A stretch of DNA of 64,000 nt, from NCBI RefSeq assembly GCF_001748245.1, contig NZ_BDFO01000001.1:7368346-7432345 (forward strand). The letters run 5' to 3'. Below the pieces are notes generated by a model. That model saw only the letters and a list, made by a program, of their open reading frames with translations, did no database searches and was not told the DNA's origin. Each line of letters opens with the position of its first letter. The stretch's first letter is position 1. Positions 25,739-33,753 of this stretch are shown one piece after another. Origin of the DNA: Oligoflexus tunisiensis. Its GTDB lineage: Bacteria > Bdellovibrionota_B > Oligoflexia > Oligoflexales > Oligoflexaceae. A program made the position numbers and the translations under genes.

Positions 25739-26674
25739 TTAAACGAAGAGGCTGCTGATCGAACCCGCTGTATGAATGCGGCGAATTGCCTTGGCTAGAA
25801 GTTCCGCCACGCTCAACTGGGTAATCTTGGGGCATTCCCGGGCGGCCGGTCGCAAAGGAATGGTATCCGTCACCACGAGTTCCTTCAGAACGGAGTTCGA
25901 AATCCGTTCAATGGCCGGACCACTCAGGACCGCGTGAGTGATGGCCGCACTGACCGATTTGGCTCCCTTGTCCATCAGGGCCTCGGCCGCCTTGCACGGC
26001 GACCCGCCGGTATCACAGATGTCATCGACGAGCAGGCAGTTTTTATCGCGCACATCCCCGATGACGTTCATCACGTCACTCTCATTGGGACGATCCCGAC
26101 GCTTGTCGACGATGGCGAGGCCACAGTCATAATATTTCGCCATGGCCCGGGCGCGCTCGGTCCCGCCGGCATCCGGGGAAACGACAAGCAGATCCTCGCG
26201 GCCTTCAAAGTAGGGCCCGAAGATGGGTTTGGCGAAGAGGTGATCGACCGGGATATTGAAAAAGCCCTGGATGGCGGAAGTATGCAGTTCCATCACCAGC
26301 ATGCGATCGATACCCGAAGCGGTGTAAAGATCAGCAATCAGCTTGGCGGTAATCGGTGTGCGGGGGGCGCTCTTGCGCTCCTGACGGGCATAACCAAAAT
26401 AGGGGCAGACCATGGTGATCCGCTTGGCGGAAGCACGGCGGCAGGCATCGATCATGATCAAGGATTCTATAATATGTTCGTTGGCGGGGGCACAACCAGG
26501 CTGGATAATGAAGACATCGCGTCCGCGGACATTATCCTGAATCTCCACCCGGGTTTCGCCATCAGAGAAGCGATCGACCCGGGCATGACCCAGTTCGATA
26601 TCGAGATGCTCAACAATCCTGTTTGCCAATTCCCTGTTTGCATTGCCCGAGAAAACGATCATGTCATTATCCAT
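25739..26674 (-). CDS. prs: Ribose-phosphate pyrophosphokinase (PRPP synthase)
   Basis: Prs makes PRPP from ribose-5-phosphate and ATP for nucleotide, His and Trp synthesis. FSGNANRELANRI, GCAPANEHIIESLIMIDACRRASAKRIT, PYFGYARQERK and the PRPP loop LLVDDICDTGGSP are diagnostic. The length is about 311 residues. The ATG at 26674 has AGGGG upstream, and 26704 is an alternative. It lies about 105 bases downstream of tRNA-Gln on the same strand and may be co-transcribed with it. The prs-rplY-pth order is common in bacteria. Confidence 0.97.
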   Translation of the reverse strand: MDNDMIVFSGNANRELANRIVEHLDIELGHARVDRFSDGETRVEIQDNVRGRDVFIIQPGCAPANEHIIESLIMIDACRRASAKRITMVCPYFGYARQERKSAPRTPITAKLIADLYTASGIDRMLVMELHTSAIQGFFNIPVDHLFAKPIFGPYFEGREDLLVVSPDAGGTERARAMAKYYDCGLAIVDKRRDRPNESDVMNVIGDVRDKNCLLVDDICDTGGSPCKAAEALMDKGAKSVSAAITHAVLSGPAIERISNSVLKELVVTDTIPLRPAARECPKITQLSVAELLAKAIRRIHTAGSISSLFV

Positions 26675-26778
26675 AGCGTAAGCCCCTGCGAAATACGTTG
26701 CCATGGCGCAGATTGCGCTGGGTTATATGTGAACGGATGCGAATAGGATTGGATGAATTTGGAATGAAAAGGATGTTG

Positions 26779-26853
26779 TGGCTGGGGCGGTAGGATTCGA
26801 ACCTACGGATGCTGGAATCAAAATCCAGAGACTTACCACTTGTCGACGCCCCA
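26779..26853 (-). tRNA. tRNA-Gln (anticodon UUG)
   Basis: The 75-nt cloverleaf has acceptor TGGGGCG/CGCCCCA, anticodon stem CTGGA/TCCAG with loop TTTTGAT (anticodon TTG), a T arm with GTTCGAATC, discriminator G and encoded CCA. The weak U1-A72 pair is typical of tRNA-Gln. Confidence 0.95.
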
Positions 26854-26888
26854 GTTTGAACTGGTTGAGCCATCCTTGATGGGCCCTA

Positions 26889-26918
26889 ACACTACCCTAG
26901 CCCTAAATAATTCGTCAA
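26889..26918 (-). promoter_or_regulatory. Predicted promoter of tRNA-Gln
   Basis: On the minus strand TTGACG (26913-26918) and TAGTGT (26889-26894) are separated by 18 bases. Predicted initiation is about 30 nt upstream of the tRNA 5' end. The -10 shares the TAG start seen elsewhere in the window. Confidence 0.5.
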
Positions 26919-26942
26919 GAGCTTGTTCCAAAATTTTTCAGG

Positions 26943-29579
26943 CTAACGCGCGGGAGGAAGATAGCGATCCTGACGTTGATCACGACTCCAGACCAAACCT
27001 TGAACAGGCTCCCAGTCCAGGATCCAGAGACCTTTCAAATCGACAGCCGGGTCGAGAAGTTTCTGCGCCACAGCATCGGTTACATACTTTTGGAAGCCCC
27101 GTTTCAGGTCACGGCCCGCAAAGCTGCTGTTCATCGCGCTTTGAATGAGGAGCTGTTCAAGGCGCGGGGCAAGTTCCAGACGGATATCCCGTTCATTGAG
27201 CCGCAGATTGAGCTGCGCCAGCTCTTTGTGCAGCATCCGATGAAAGTGCACGCGGGCCAGGGCTTTGAAGGGCACCACCTCGTCGATGCGATTCACCAAT
27301 TCGGGCCTGAGATGCTCACTGAGCTGCAGACGCATTTCCGTGTCCTGCTCGGACTCCGGCACGTGGCCGGCACCGACCTGGAGGTTGGACGTCATGATAA
27401 TAAAGCAGTGGCGGAAATCAGCGAGACGTCCGCGCGCATCGGTGAGCCGTCCATCGTCAAAAATCTGCAGCAGGATATCGAGAACACGCGGGTGAGCCTT
27501 TTCGATTTCGTCGAAGAGGACGATGGCATAGGGCTTGTTCCGTATGGCATCGGTCAGAAGTCCGCCGCCTTCGTAGCCGGCATAACCCGGAGGGGCTCCG
27601 ATCAGGCGCGCAACATTATGGGCTTCCATATACTCCGACATATCAATGCGAATGAGATGCTGCTCACTCAGAAACAGCGCCTCCGCGAGGGCTTTCGCGG
27701 TTTCTGTTTTCCCTACGCCCGTGGGTCCTAAAAAGAGGAAGACACCGGAGGGGCGCCTCGGATCGCTGAGGCCCAGACGCGAACGCCGCACGGCTTTCGC
27801 GACCGACGTGAGGGCGGCGTCCTGTCCGAAAACGCGATCGTTGAGCTGGGTTTCGAGGTGGGCCAGACTCTGCTTTTCATCCGCAAGCATTTCTCCGACC
27901 GGAATACCGGTCCAGAGCGAAAGAACGCGGGCGATCTCCTGACGATCCACCGCCCGTCCGAGGAAGGCATGGATTTTTTCCTGCGCTTCCAGATGCTTTT
28001 TCGCCTGTTCAAAGGCTTCCCGGGCTTGCGGCAGTTCCTGATACTGCAAGCGGGCCGCGGTTTCAAAATCACTGCTGCTTTTGGTGGCCTGCCAAAGGGA
28101 AGTCAGTTCCTCGACGCGCACTTCGAGGGTGCGCATGTGTTCGAGATCCTTTTGATGCTTTTTCCAGATGGCTTCGATGGCCGCGGCTTCTTCACTGATT
28201 TTTTCCAGTTTGACCTTCACCTGCGTGAGGCCTTTGCTCACCCCACCCTGCTTTTCCAAAGCCTGCTGCTCGACGCGCAGCTGGGCCGCCTGCGCCTGCA
28301 GCTGCTCCAGCTCGGCAGGAACGCTTTGCATCTGGAGTTTGATCCGTGCGGCCGCTTCATCGATCAGGTCGATCGCCTTATCCGGCAGATTGCGTTGCGG
28401 CAGATAAAGGATGGAAAGATCAACGGCAGCCTGCAGGGCCTCATCGCGAATGGGAATGCCGTGATGTATTTCATAGGAGGTTTTCAAACCCCGCAGGATG
28501 GAAAGGGTGGTGTCGCGGGTGGGCTGCTCGACCATCACCGGCTGAAAGCGCCGTTCCAGGGCCGCATCCTTTTCAAAGTATTTTCGAAATTCGACCAGCG
28601 TCGTCGCCCCGATGCAGCGCAGTTGACCGCGAGCCAGGGCAGGTTTGAGAAGGTTGGCCGCATCCGAACTGCCTTCACTTTGTCCGGCACCGAGGATCAT
28701 ATGAATTTCATCAATGAAGAGAATCACGCGATCGCCGAGACTTTCGAGGGCCCGGATCAGCTGTTTCAGGCGTTCCTCAAATTCCCCTCGATATTTGGTT
28801 CCGGCCAGCAGGGCGCCGAGATCCAGACTGAGAACGCGCACCCCTTTCAAGGATTCCGGAACTTTTTCTTCCACGATCCGCAGGGCAATGCCCTCGGCGA
28901 TGGCGGTCTTGCCTACACCGGGGTCACCGAGAAGAATGGGATTGTTCTTTTTCTTGCGGCTCAAAATTTCCAAAACGCGGCGGATTTCCGTGTCACGGCC
29001 GATCACAGGATCGATGACGCCACGGCTGGCCTGCTCGGTGAAATCGTGTGTAAAGTCGCGCAGACGCTTGTCGAGTTCGGCTTCGAGTTTACGCGATGAA
29101 TCCGCTTCCTTTTTGGGTTCCGCCTTGGGCGGCTCTGGATTGTTTTTCACAACCTTTTGTTTGGGGGGCGTCCTGGCCTGTGGCACCTGCCAGACTTGAA
29201 AATCCCGGGCCTTGTCGTCCTGAGTGGAGCGCTGGGTTTCCTGCATCACGGTGGAAGAGTTCACAAGAAGTGGCCAGAGGTCCTGGTTGGTGATCGGCCG
29301 CTTCTGATGCGCGGCCTCCACCTGATCGAGGACCAGGTTCAAACGCGGCCCAAAGCCAACGGCCACGCGACCGAATTTTTTTGGGTAAAGCTGCAAAAAG
29401 TCTTCAAGAGCTTTTTCAAGACGGGCGTGTGATTCCGCATCGAGCATTTGAAAGTCCCGGCGCAGCATGGCGAGGGCCACATGCTCGACTTCCATATAGT
29501 CATGCCCGAGACCCTTGGCATAACGCAGGGCGAAGTGCAGAACAGTCTGCGCTTCAAAGCTATAGCGGGAAACATCCAC
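26943..29579 (-). CDS. ClpB-like AAA+ disaggregase with divergent N-domain
   Basis: The two-ATPase Clp protein has an N-domain (1-~130), a Pro/Lys-rich linker (~131-165), NBD1 with Walker A GDPGVGKT (218-225), LFIDEIH Walker B and the KYRGEF pore loop, a ClpB-type coiled middle domain (~410-540), and NBD2 with Walker A GPTGVGKT (618-625) and GYAGYEGGG. The presence of the M-domain and absence of a ClpP-binding tripeptide favour ClpB (disaggregase with DnaK) over ClpA/C. The long charged linker and poorly matching N-domain suggest a paralogue. The start is GTG with GGGAG upstream. Confidence 0.88.
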   Translation of the reverse strand: MDVSRYSFEAQTVLHFALRYAKGLGHDYMEVEHVALAMLRRDFQMLDAESHARLEKALEDFLQLYPKKFGRVAVGFGPRLNLVLDQVEAAHQKRPITNQDLWPLLVNSSTVMQETQRSTQDDKARDFQVWQVPQARTPPKQKVVKNNPEPPKAEPKKEADSSRKLEAELDKRLRDFTHDFTEQASRGVIDPVIGRDTEIRRVLEILSRKKKNNPILLGDPGVGKTAIAEGIALRIVEEKVPESLKGVRVLSLDLGALLAGTKYRGEFEERLKQLIRALESLGDRVILFIDEIHMILGAGQSEGSSDAANLLKPALARGQLRCIGATTLVEFRKYFEKDAALERRFQPVMVEQPTRDTTLSILRGLKTSYEIHHGIPIRDEALQAAVDLSILYLPQRNLPDKAIDLIDEAAARIKLQMQSVPAELEQLQAQAAQLRVEQQALEKQGGVSKGLTQVKVKLEKISEEAAAIEAIWKKHQKDLEHMRTLEVRVEELTSLWQATKSSSDFETAARLQYQELPQAREAFEQAKKHLEAQEKIHAFLGRAVDRQEIARVLSLWTGIPVGEMLADEKQSLAHLETQLNDRVFGQDAALTSVAKAVRRSRLGLSDPRRPSGVFLFLGPTGVGKTETAKALAEALFLSEQHLIRIDMSEYMEAHNVARLIGAPPGYAGYEGGGLLTDAIRNKPYAIVLFDEIEKAHPRVLDILLQIFDDGRLTDARGRLADFRHCFIIMTSNLQVGAGHVPESEQDTEMRLQLSEHLRPELVNRIDEVVPFKALARVHFHRMLHKELAQLNLRLNERDIRLELAPRLEQLLIQSAMNSSFAGRDLKRGFQKYVTDAVAQKLLDPAVDLKGLWILDWEPVQGLVWSRDQRQDRYLPPAR

Positions 29580-29639
29580 GACCCACTCCCTTGATCCATA
29601 TGGGGGTAGGTCCTGTGTCGGAAGAATCAGGACGCGGGC

Positions 29640-29891
29640 TTAGCCCTGGCGACTGGCTTCTACAAACTTGAGGCGCAGATCATGCAGAACTTCCTGCATC
29701 AGCTTGTCCTCCTCGGCGCTCAAGTTCCCTTTGGTCTTATTGGCAAGAAGCTCAAGAATATCTATATTCTGACGCGCCAGTATCAGATTACGGCTCACCT
29801 TTTCGGGACCGAGGCCCATATAGGACAACGCCGCCGAGCAGAATCCCAGAATTAAACCAGAAAAATCGACTTCAGATCCGTTTGCCATCAT
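29640..29891 (-). CDS. DUF1844 family protein
   Basis: The 83-residue protein has the DUF1844 pattern: DFSGLILGFCSAALSYMG, then LILARQNIDILELLANKTKGNLSAEEDKLMQEVLHDLRLKFVE. The family is small, widespread in delta-type bacteria and uncharacterised. It lies 60 bases upstream of the ClpB-like gene on the same strand and is probably in the same transcript. Confidence 0.85.
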   Translation of the reverse strand: MMANGSEVDFSGLILGFCSAALSYMGLGPEKVSRNLILARQNIDILELLANKTKGNLSAEEDKLMQEVLHDLRLKFVEASRQG

Positions 29892-29973
29892 CGCACCTCA
29901 CTGCTCTTCTTATAGTACGGATCCTTATCCTGCTTCAAGATCCAGCCAACATGGCGATCATGCCAGTTAACTC

Positions 29974-30002
29974 TTTAAATTTGCGCCGGCCAAAGGTATA
30001 AG
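29974..30002 (+). promoter_or_regulatory. Predicted promoter of tRNA-Leu
   Basis: TTTAAA (29974-29979) and TATAAG (29997-30002) are separated by 17 bases. The inferred start is about 10 nt upstream of the tRNA 5' end. Confidence 0.6.
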
Positions 30003-30018
30003 TTTCTGCTCGTCTTCT

Positions 30019-30101
30019 GCGGACGTGGTGGAATGGTAGACACGCTGGTCTTAGAAGCCAGTGCCTTTGGTGTGAGAGTTCAAGTCTCTCCGTCCGCACC
30101 A
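30019..30101 (+). tRNA. tRNA-Leu (anticodon UAG)
   Basis: The 83-nt class II tRNA has acceptor GCGGACG/CGTCCGC, anticodon loop CTTAGAA (anticodon TAG), a variable arm TGCCTTTGGTGTG and a T loop GTTCAAGTC. Discriminator A and CCA are encoded. A toxin-antitoxin pair follows within about 140 bases. Confidence 0.95.
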
Positions 30102-30143
30102 ATCATTATTTTCCCTGCAATTATTGTAATTTATCGATGAATG

Positions 30144-30195
30144 ATTATGCTTAAAAGCATAATTCGTGATTGATATTTTATGCTTTTAAGCATAA
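30144..30195. promoter_or_regulatory. Paired palindromic operators upstream of the mosA/mosB-like pair
   Basis: Two nearly identical inverted repeats, TTATGCTT-NN-AAGCATAA, occupy 30145-30162 (centre AA) and 30178-30195 (centre TT), 33 bases centre to centre (about three helical turns). A half site TTATGC lies at 30211. The position directly before the HTH gene suggests autorepression by the antitoxin. Confidence 0.65.
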
Positions 30196-30239
30196 TTATG
30201 AGATAATTTTTTATGCAAATTTACATAAGTGGAGCGGAC

Positions 30240-30686
30240 ATGAGCGCTGGCCATTCCCTAAGTATCGAACAAGCTGAACGACGCTTCAAAGCGCTACGAC
30301 GCACCCTTCCTCATATGAAGGTAAAAGGTGGATGGATAGCCTATGTACGTCACACGATCGGAATGACTTTCGCCAATTTGGCGAAGGCAGCCGATCTTTC
30401 GATACCCACAGTGCAACAAATGGAAAAGAGGGAGGCCAAGGGACAGGTCACGCTTCAGACCTTGGAGAAAATTGCTCAGGCTATGAACTGTGAATTGATA
30501 TACGCGTTCGTTCCGAAGCAGCCCATCAACGAATATCTCAAGGAGAAAGCTCAGGAAAAGGCTACTCGCCTCATCAAACAAGCTGACGTTCACATGCAAC
30601 TCGAAGATCAGCGCGTCGAAGATCCCCTGAAAGCCCGCGTGGCACGTCTCGCCCAAGAACTTTTCGATCGCAGAGATGTCTGGTGA
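30240..30686 (+). CDS. MosA-like (mobile mystery protein A) HTH antitoxin
   Basis: The ~148-residue protein has an XRE-type helix-turn-helix: MTFANLAKAADLSIPTVQQMEKREAKGQVTLQTLEKIAQAMNCEL, followed by YAFVPKQP. This is the order of the mobile mystery protein A family, which is found paired with a Fic protein. The ATG at 30240 has GGAG upstream. An ATG at 30213 lacks one. It overlaps the Fic gene by 4 bases (GTGA). It probably represses its own promoter through the palindromes at 30144-30195 and may restrain the toxin. Confidence 0.82.
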   Translation: MSAGHSLSIEQAERRFKALRRTLPHMKVKGGWIAYVRHTIGMTFANLAKAADLSIPTVQQMEKREAKGQVTLQTLEKIAQAMNCELIYAFVPKQPINEYLKEKAQEKATRLIKQADVHMQLEDQRVEDPLKARVARLAQELFDRRDVW

Positions 30687-31279
30687 CGAACTTTCTTTTC
30701 AAAGACCGCGACGGACAAACTCCACTCCCACGAGAACTTCAGAAAGGTCTTAAGATAAAGACCATTCAAACCGTCGGTGAACTTGATGAGCATGAAGAAG
30801 CGAATATCGCACGCGGTATAAACTGGCTTTCAACGCAAAGAAAGGATCCGCGTGAGAGCATGTTTTGGATTCGCTTGCACAAAAAACTTTTTGAAGACGT
30901 TTGGACTTGGGCAGGAAAAATCCGCGATCATGAACTGGATAACGTTGGCTTTATCAAGCCCTATCAAATCCGAACCGAACTTTTCCTGCTCGAATCGAAT
31001 TTGAAAACTTGGACGGACCATCAATCATTTCCGCCAAGAACAATCGCGGCTCGATTTCATGAGCGGCTCGAAACCATACATCCGTTCGCAAACGGCAACG
31101 GTCGATTCGGGAGAATAATAGTTGAACATTTTTGCCGCACTACGAACGCTGAGATACCGCTCTGGGGACGATGCCAAACGGGCGATCCAGGCCGGGGCAG
31201 AAAAACTTATATTGATGCACTTGAAACAGCGCGCTGGCAGAAGAACCATTCGCTCCTGTCGGACTTCATGTTTTCCTAG
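30683..31279 (+). CDS. MosB-like (mobile mystery protein B) Fic family protein
   Basis: Fic proteins transfer AMP (or related groups) from nucleotides onto target proteins. The complete motif HPFANGNGR is at residues 133-141 with catalytic His133. The preceding helix FHERLETI and the flap region HELDNVGFIKP are also typical. The GTG start overlaps the antitoxin stop, so translation is coupled. Base composition around the pair is more AT-rich than the flanks and it follows a tRNA, which suggests horizontal transfer. The target is unknown. Confidence 0.88.
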   Translation: MTNFLFKDRDGQTPLPRELQKGLKIKTIQTVGELDEHEEANIARGINWLSTQRKDPRESMFWIRLHKKLFEDVWTWAGKIRDHELDNVGFIKPYQIRTELFLLESNLKTWTDHQSFPPRTIAARFHERLETIHPFANGNGRFGRIIVEHFCRTTNAEIPLWGRCQTGDPGRGRKTYIDALETARWQKNHSLLSDFMFS

Positions 31280-31359
31280 AAGTTATTATTCATGATCTTC
31301 TGACACCCAAAGTCCCATCACAGGTAGGCCGAATATTGAAGCCCGCCTATGCCTCTTTT

Positions 31360-31479
31360 TCAAGCATCCGATTTCGACATCCAGCTGCTTGAGCGACGTC
31401 TGGGACTCTTATCGTTTACTTTTCTTTCAGAGTTGTGAAAACCACCGCCTCTAAATCCGCCTTTTTCTTCCTCACTCAT
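31360..31479 (-). CDS. Possible small basic protein
   Basis: The 39-residue frame starts at ATG 31479 with GGAGG just upstream. It is Gly/Ser/Arg-rich (GGFRGGGFHNSERK… PRRRSSS). A 24-base palindrome lies just upstream, where a promoter/operator would be. It could instead be the remnant of a larger decayed gene. The remainder of 31280-31666 shows no other supportable gene. Confidence 0.3.
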   Translation of the reverse strand: MSEEEKGGFRGGGFHNSERKVNDKSPRRRSSSWMSKSDA

Positions 31480-31498
31480 ACTCCTCCACACTTCGAGT

Positions 31499-31542
31499 AT
31501 TGGGACAAAAATTTGTCCCAATATTCTCCCGATTGTCCCAAT
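31499..31542. promoter_or_regulatory. TTGGGACAAA palindrome with extra half site
   Basis: A perfect inverted repeat (ATTGGGACAAA-AA-TTTGTCCCAAT, 31499-31522) is followed by another half site TTGTCCCAAT at 31533-31542. It lies between the Fic gene and a lipoprotein gene and upstream of a small minus-strand ORF. It resembles a repressor operator. The cognate regulator is unknown. Confidence 0.55.
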
Positions 31543-31666
31543 CCTGTGCACCCGATTCATACCCTGGCGGCATGAGCGTCATTCGGACGAAAACGTATGG
31601 AAGTCTTTACAAAGACCTGCCGAATATCCCGGGCATGTACGGAAATTTTTGCACGAAGGATTCGCC

Positions 31667-32974
31667 ATGAGACATTCGCTTGTTCTGTTCTTTTCCCTGA
31701 CGACAGGGTTGGTCACGGCCTGTGGCAAAAGCGATTCGGATAGCACCGCTGATGCCAAAACTCCTGCTACGATCGGTGAACTGGAAACCAAACCCGGTAC
31801 GCTGCTCCTGTCGATGGACTCCAGCATTTCCAGCCTGGGGACCAACCTGAGCGGACCAATCGCCGGCGCGACCTCGGGCCTGCGTTTGGAGGATGAAGGC
31901 GACATCGGTTGCCATGACGACACCAACTATCCGGTTGATCTGAAGGATGCCAGCAAGAATAATGCTCAAGGCTTTTTCCAGGATAGCGACCCACGCTTCG
32001 GCACCGGCCGTATCTACTGCTCGATCGTCAACAAGACCGATAACAGCACTTCGGTGCAAGGCGCCTATTTCATGCCGAAAGTTTTTGCCTGCGCGCTGTC
32101 GAATGTTGAAGATGCGGCGCTGGACGGTGAAGATCATGATGTCACTCTGAATGTCACGCGTGAGTGCTTCGGTTCGCTGCTGGATGATCCGGACACCGGT
32201 CTCGCTGAAGGTGGGGAGTTGAATGTCGTCGTCAACGCCACGGCCACTCCGGAAGTGGAAGGCTGGGATTTGGATCTGAAAATCACGGCCGGCGAAGAGA
32301 GCGAATATCGGATGCTCTTCAAAGAAGAGAAGGATAAGAGTCTCGCCTTTGCCTCCTATTCCCGCGGCACCCAAAACTTCGGTGACGACGCTGTAGCCGT
32401 GTCTGTGGACATCGAAAACGGCGAACTTCGCTATGTTTACCGTCGCATGATCGTGGACTGTGATGATGCCACGGGCGATGCTTTGAAAACCTGCTTTGGC
32501 GTCAGCACGGAAGAGCAATGGCAAGGCACCGTGCATGATGTGATCCTCGCCAAAGGCACACTGAATGCCAGCGCTGAGTTCTCAGCCCTCGATAGCATTT
32601 CGGGTGTTGTGGCCAATACCTATTCGAGCAGCACGGAACCTGTCACCTACAATGGAAGCCTCTTTACTCTGGAAGGAACCCTGACGGGCGGCCTGACCTC
32701 ACGCGGCTATAAATCCTCGAACACATCAGACGTCGACGCCTTCCTGAAAGCCTCTTTCTTTACGGCGGTTGACGCAGCCACCATGTGCTGGAAGGATCAG
32801 GCGGATCCTGTGGCCGGCGCATGTTCCGGTATCACAGGCATCGAATTCAACAGCGATGCGCAGGTTCCTTACCTTCTGCATCCTGCTGATAGCGCCATCC
32901 TTCGCAACAAGCCCTGGGTGGAAAACAAGCCCCTCGACTTCACCACGATCGACCTCGGAAACGTGAATATCTAA
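31667..32974 (+). CDS. Hypothetical lipoprotein
   Basis: The ATG at 31667 (GAAGGA upstream) gives a lipoprotein signal peptide with lipobox VTAC (Cys19), then an acidic Ser/Asp/Thr-rich stretch. The mature region of ~415 residues contains scattered cysteines (GCHDD, IYCSIVN, ACALSN, RECFGS, VDCDD, TCFGV) that could form disulphides in the periplasm or outside the cell. No family is recognised. It is probably monocistronic, with a hairpin past its stop. Confidence 0.75.
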   Translation: MRHSLVLFFSLTTGLVTACGKSDSDSTADAKTPATIGELETKPGTLLLSMDSSISSLGTNLSGPIAGATSGLRLEDEGDIGCHDDTNYPVDLKDASKNNAQGFFQDSDPRFGTGRIYCSIVNKTDNSTSVQGAYFMPKVFACALSNVEDAALDGEDHDVTLNVTRECFGSLLDDPDTGLAEGGELNVVVNATATPEVEGWDLDLKITAGEESEYRMLFKEEKDKSLAFASYSRGTQNFGDDAVAVSVDIENGELRYVYRRMIVDCDDATGDALKTCFGVSTEEQWQGTVHDVILAKGTLNASAEFSALDSISGVVANTYSSSTEPVTYNGSLFTLEGTLTGGLTSRGYKSSNTSDVDAFLKASFFTAVDAATMCWKDQADPVAGACSGITGIEFNSDAQVPYLLHPADSAILRNKPWVENKPLDFTTIDLGNVNI

Positions 32975-32989
32975 GGTGGAATGAGGCTC

Positions 32990-33031
32990 GAAGAGATCAC
33001 TATGACACGGTCCTGGGCCGTGTTTCTCTTC
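32990..33031 (+). terminator. Probable terminator of the lipoprotein gene
   Basis: A 6-bp stem ACACGG/CCGTGT (33005-33023, 7-nt loop) is followed by TTCTCTT. Outer arms GAAGAGA (32990-32996) and TCTCTTC (33025-33031) can extend the pairing. The tail is T-rich but not a pure T-run. Confidence 0.45.
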
Positions 33032-33199
33032 GGGCCTACTCACATTGGATAGTTTTTTGCAACTTTACCAAGCCTCAAATCGCAAGTAAGTGCCTCTTAT
33101 CAGAGAGAATACTATGCCTCTTGATGTTTAAAATAAGTTGGTCCATACTGAGAAACTCTGAAATACGGAAGACGAATTTTGAGGCAGTTGCACGGCAGT

Positions 33200-33328
33200 C
33201 CATCACTGTCGAACTTATCCACAGGCGCTTGTGGATATCTCCCACCATGGACCAAGGGGTACCAGGTCTAACTCACCGATAAATCGAATAAAAAAAAATC
33301 CACAGGATCATTCAATTCCTGTGGATAA
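33200..33328. other. Intergenic segment with DnaA-box-like sites
   Basis: Within the 374-base gap 32975-33348 are two perfect TTATCCACA sites, at 33215-33223 (+) and 33320-33328 (-). A one-mismatch copy lies at 33230-33238 (-). The first forms a small hairpin ATCCACA-N6-TGTGGAT. The second is part of the rplT terminator stem. Whether DnaA binds here is unknown. No other gene is supportable in the gap. Confidence 0.35.
33289..33326 (-). terminator. Rho-independent terminator of rpmI-rplT
   Basis: On the minus strand a perfect 10-bp stem ATCCACAGGA/TCCTGTGGAT (9-nt loop) is followed by nine T. It lies about 20 bases beyond the rplT stop. Confidence 0.9.
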
Positions 33329-33348
33329 GTCTTATTTGAAACTGCGTT

Positions 33349-33708
33349 TTAGCGAGCCAAAGCTGCCTTGGCGCTGTTCACAAGATCAGCAAAAGCGGCT
33401 GGCTGGTTCAGAGCCAGATCGGCGAGGACGCTCCGATCCAAAGTGATGTTGGCCTTTTTCAAACCATGGATAAACTCGGAGTAGCGCAGGCCGGCAGCGC
33501 GGACAGCGGCGTTGATACGCACGATCCACAGCTTGCGGAATTCGCGTTTCTTCACGCGACGGTCACGGTAGGCGTACACAAGGCTGCGACGCACGACGTG
33601 AATGGAGTTGCGGAACCGGTTCTTGCGGGCTCCACGGAAGCCTTTTGCCAGGGCGAATATTTTCTTTCTACGACGTCTTGCTTTAAAACCGCGTTTGGCG
33701 CGTGCCAT
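33349..33708 (-). CDS. rplT: 50S ribosomal protein L20
   Basis: L20 is an early assembly protein and, in other bacteria, a translational autorepressor of its operon. The very basic N-terminus (GFKARRRRKKIFALAKGFRGARKNRFR), DRRVKKREFRKLWIVRINAA and YSEFIHGLKKANITLDRSVLADLA identify it. The length is 119 residues as expected. It follows rpmI by about 45 bases and ends at a strong terminator. Confidence 0.97.
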   Translation of the reverse strand: MARAKRGFKARRRRKKIFALAKGFRGARKNRFRNSIHVVRRSLVYAYRDRRVKKREFRKLWIVRINAAVRAAGLRYSEFIHGLKKANITLDRSVLADLALNQPAAFADLVNSAKAALAR

Positions 33709-33753
33709 AGTCTCTATCCTTTAAAAGAAGGTCAGGTTAATTCAGTCTTACAA

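Noticed and set aside
27858..29099. 413-codon + strand open frame opposite the ClpB-like gene
   Set aside because: It is antisense shadow of a conserved AAA+ protein.
30019..31667. Integrated mobile element with att sites at tRNA-Leu
   Set aside because: No direct repeat of the tRNA 3' end and no integrase were found nearby. Only the toxin-antitoxin-like pair supports mobility.
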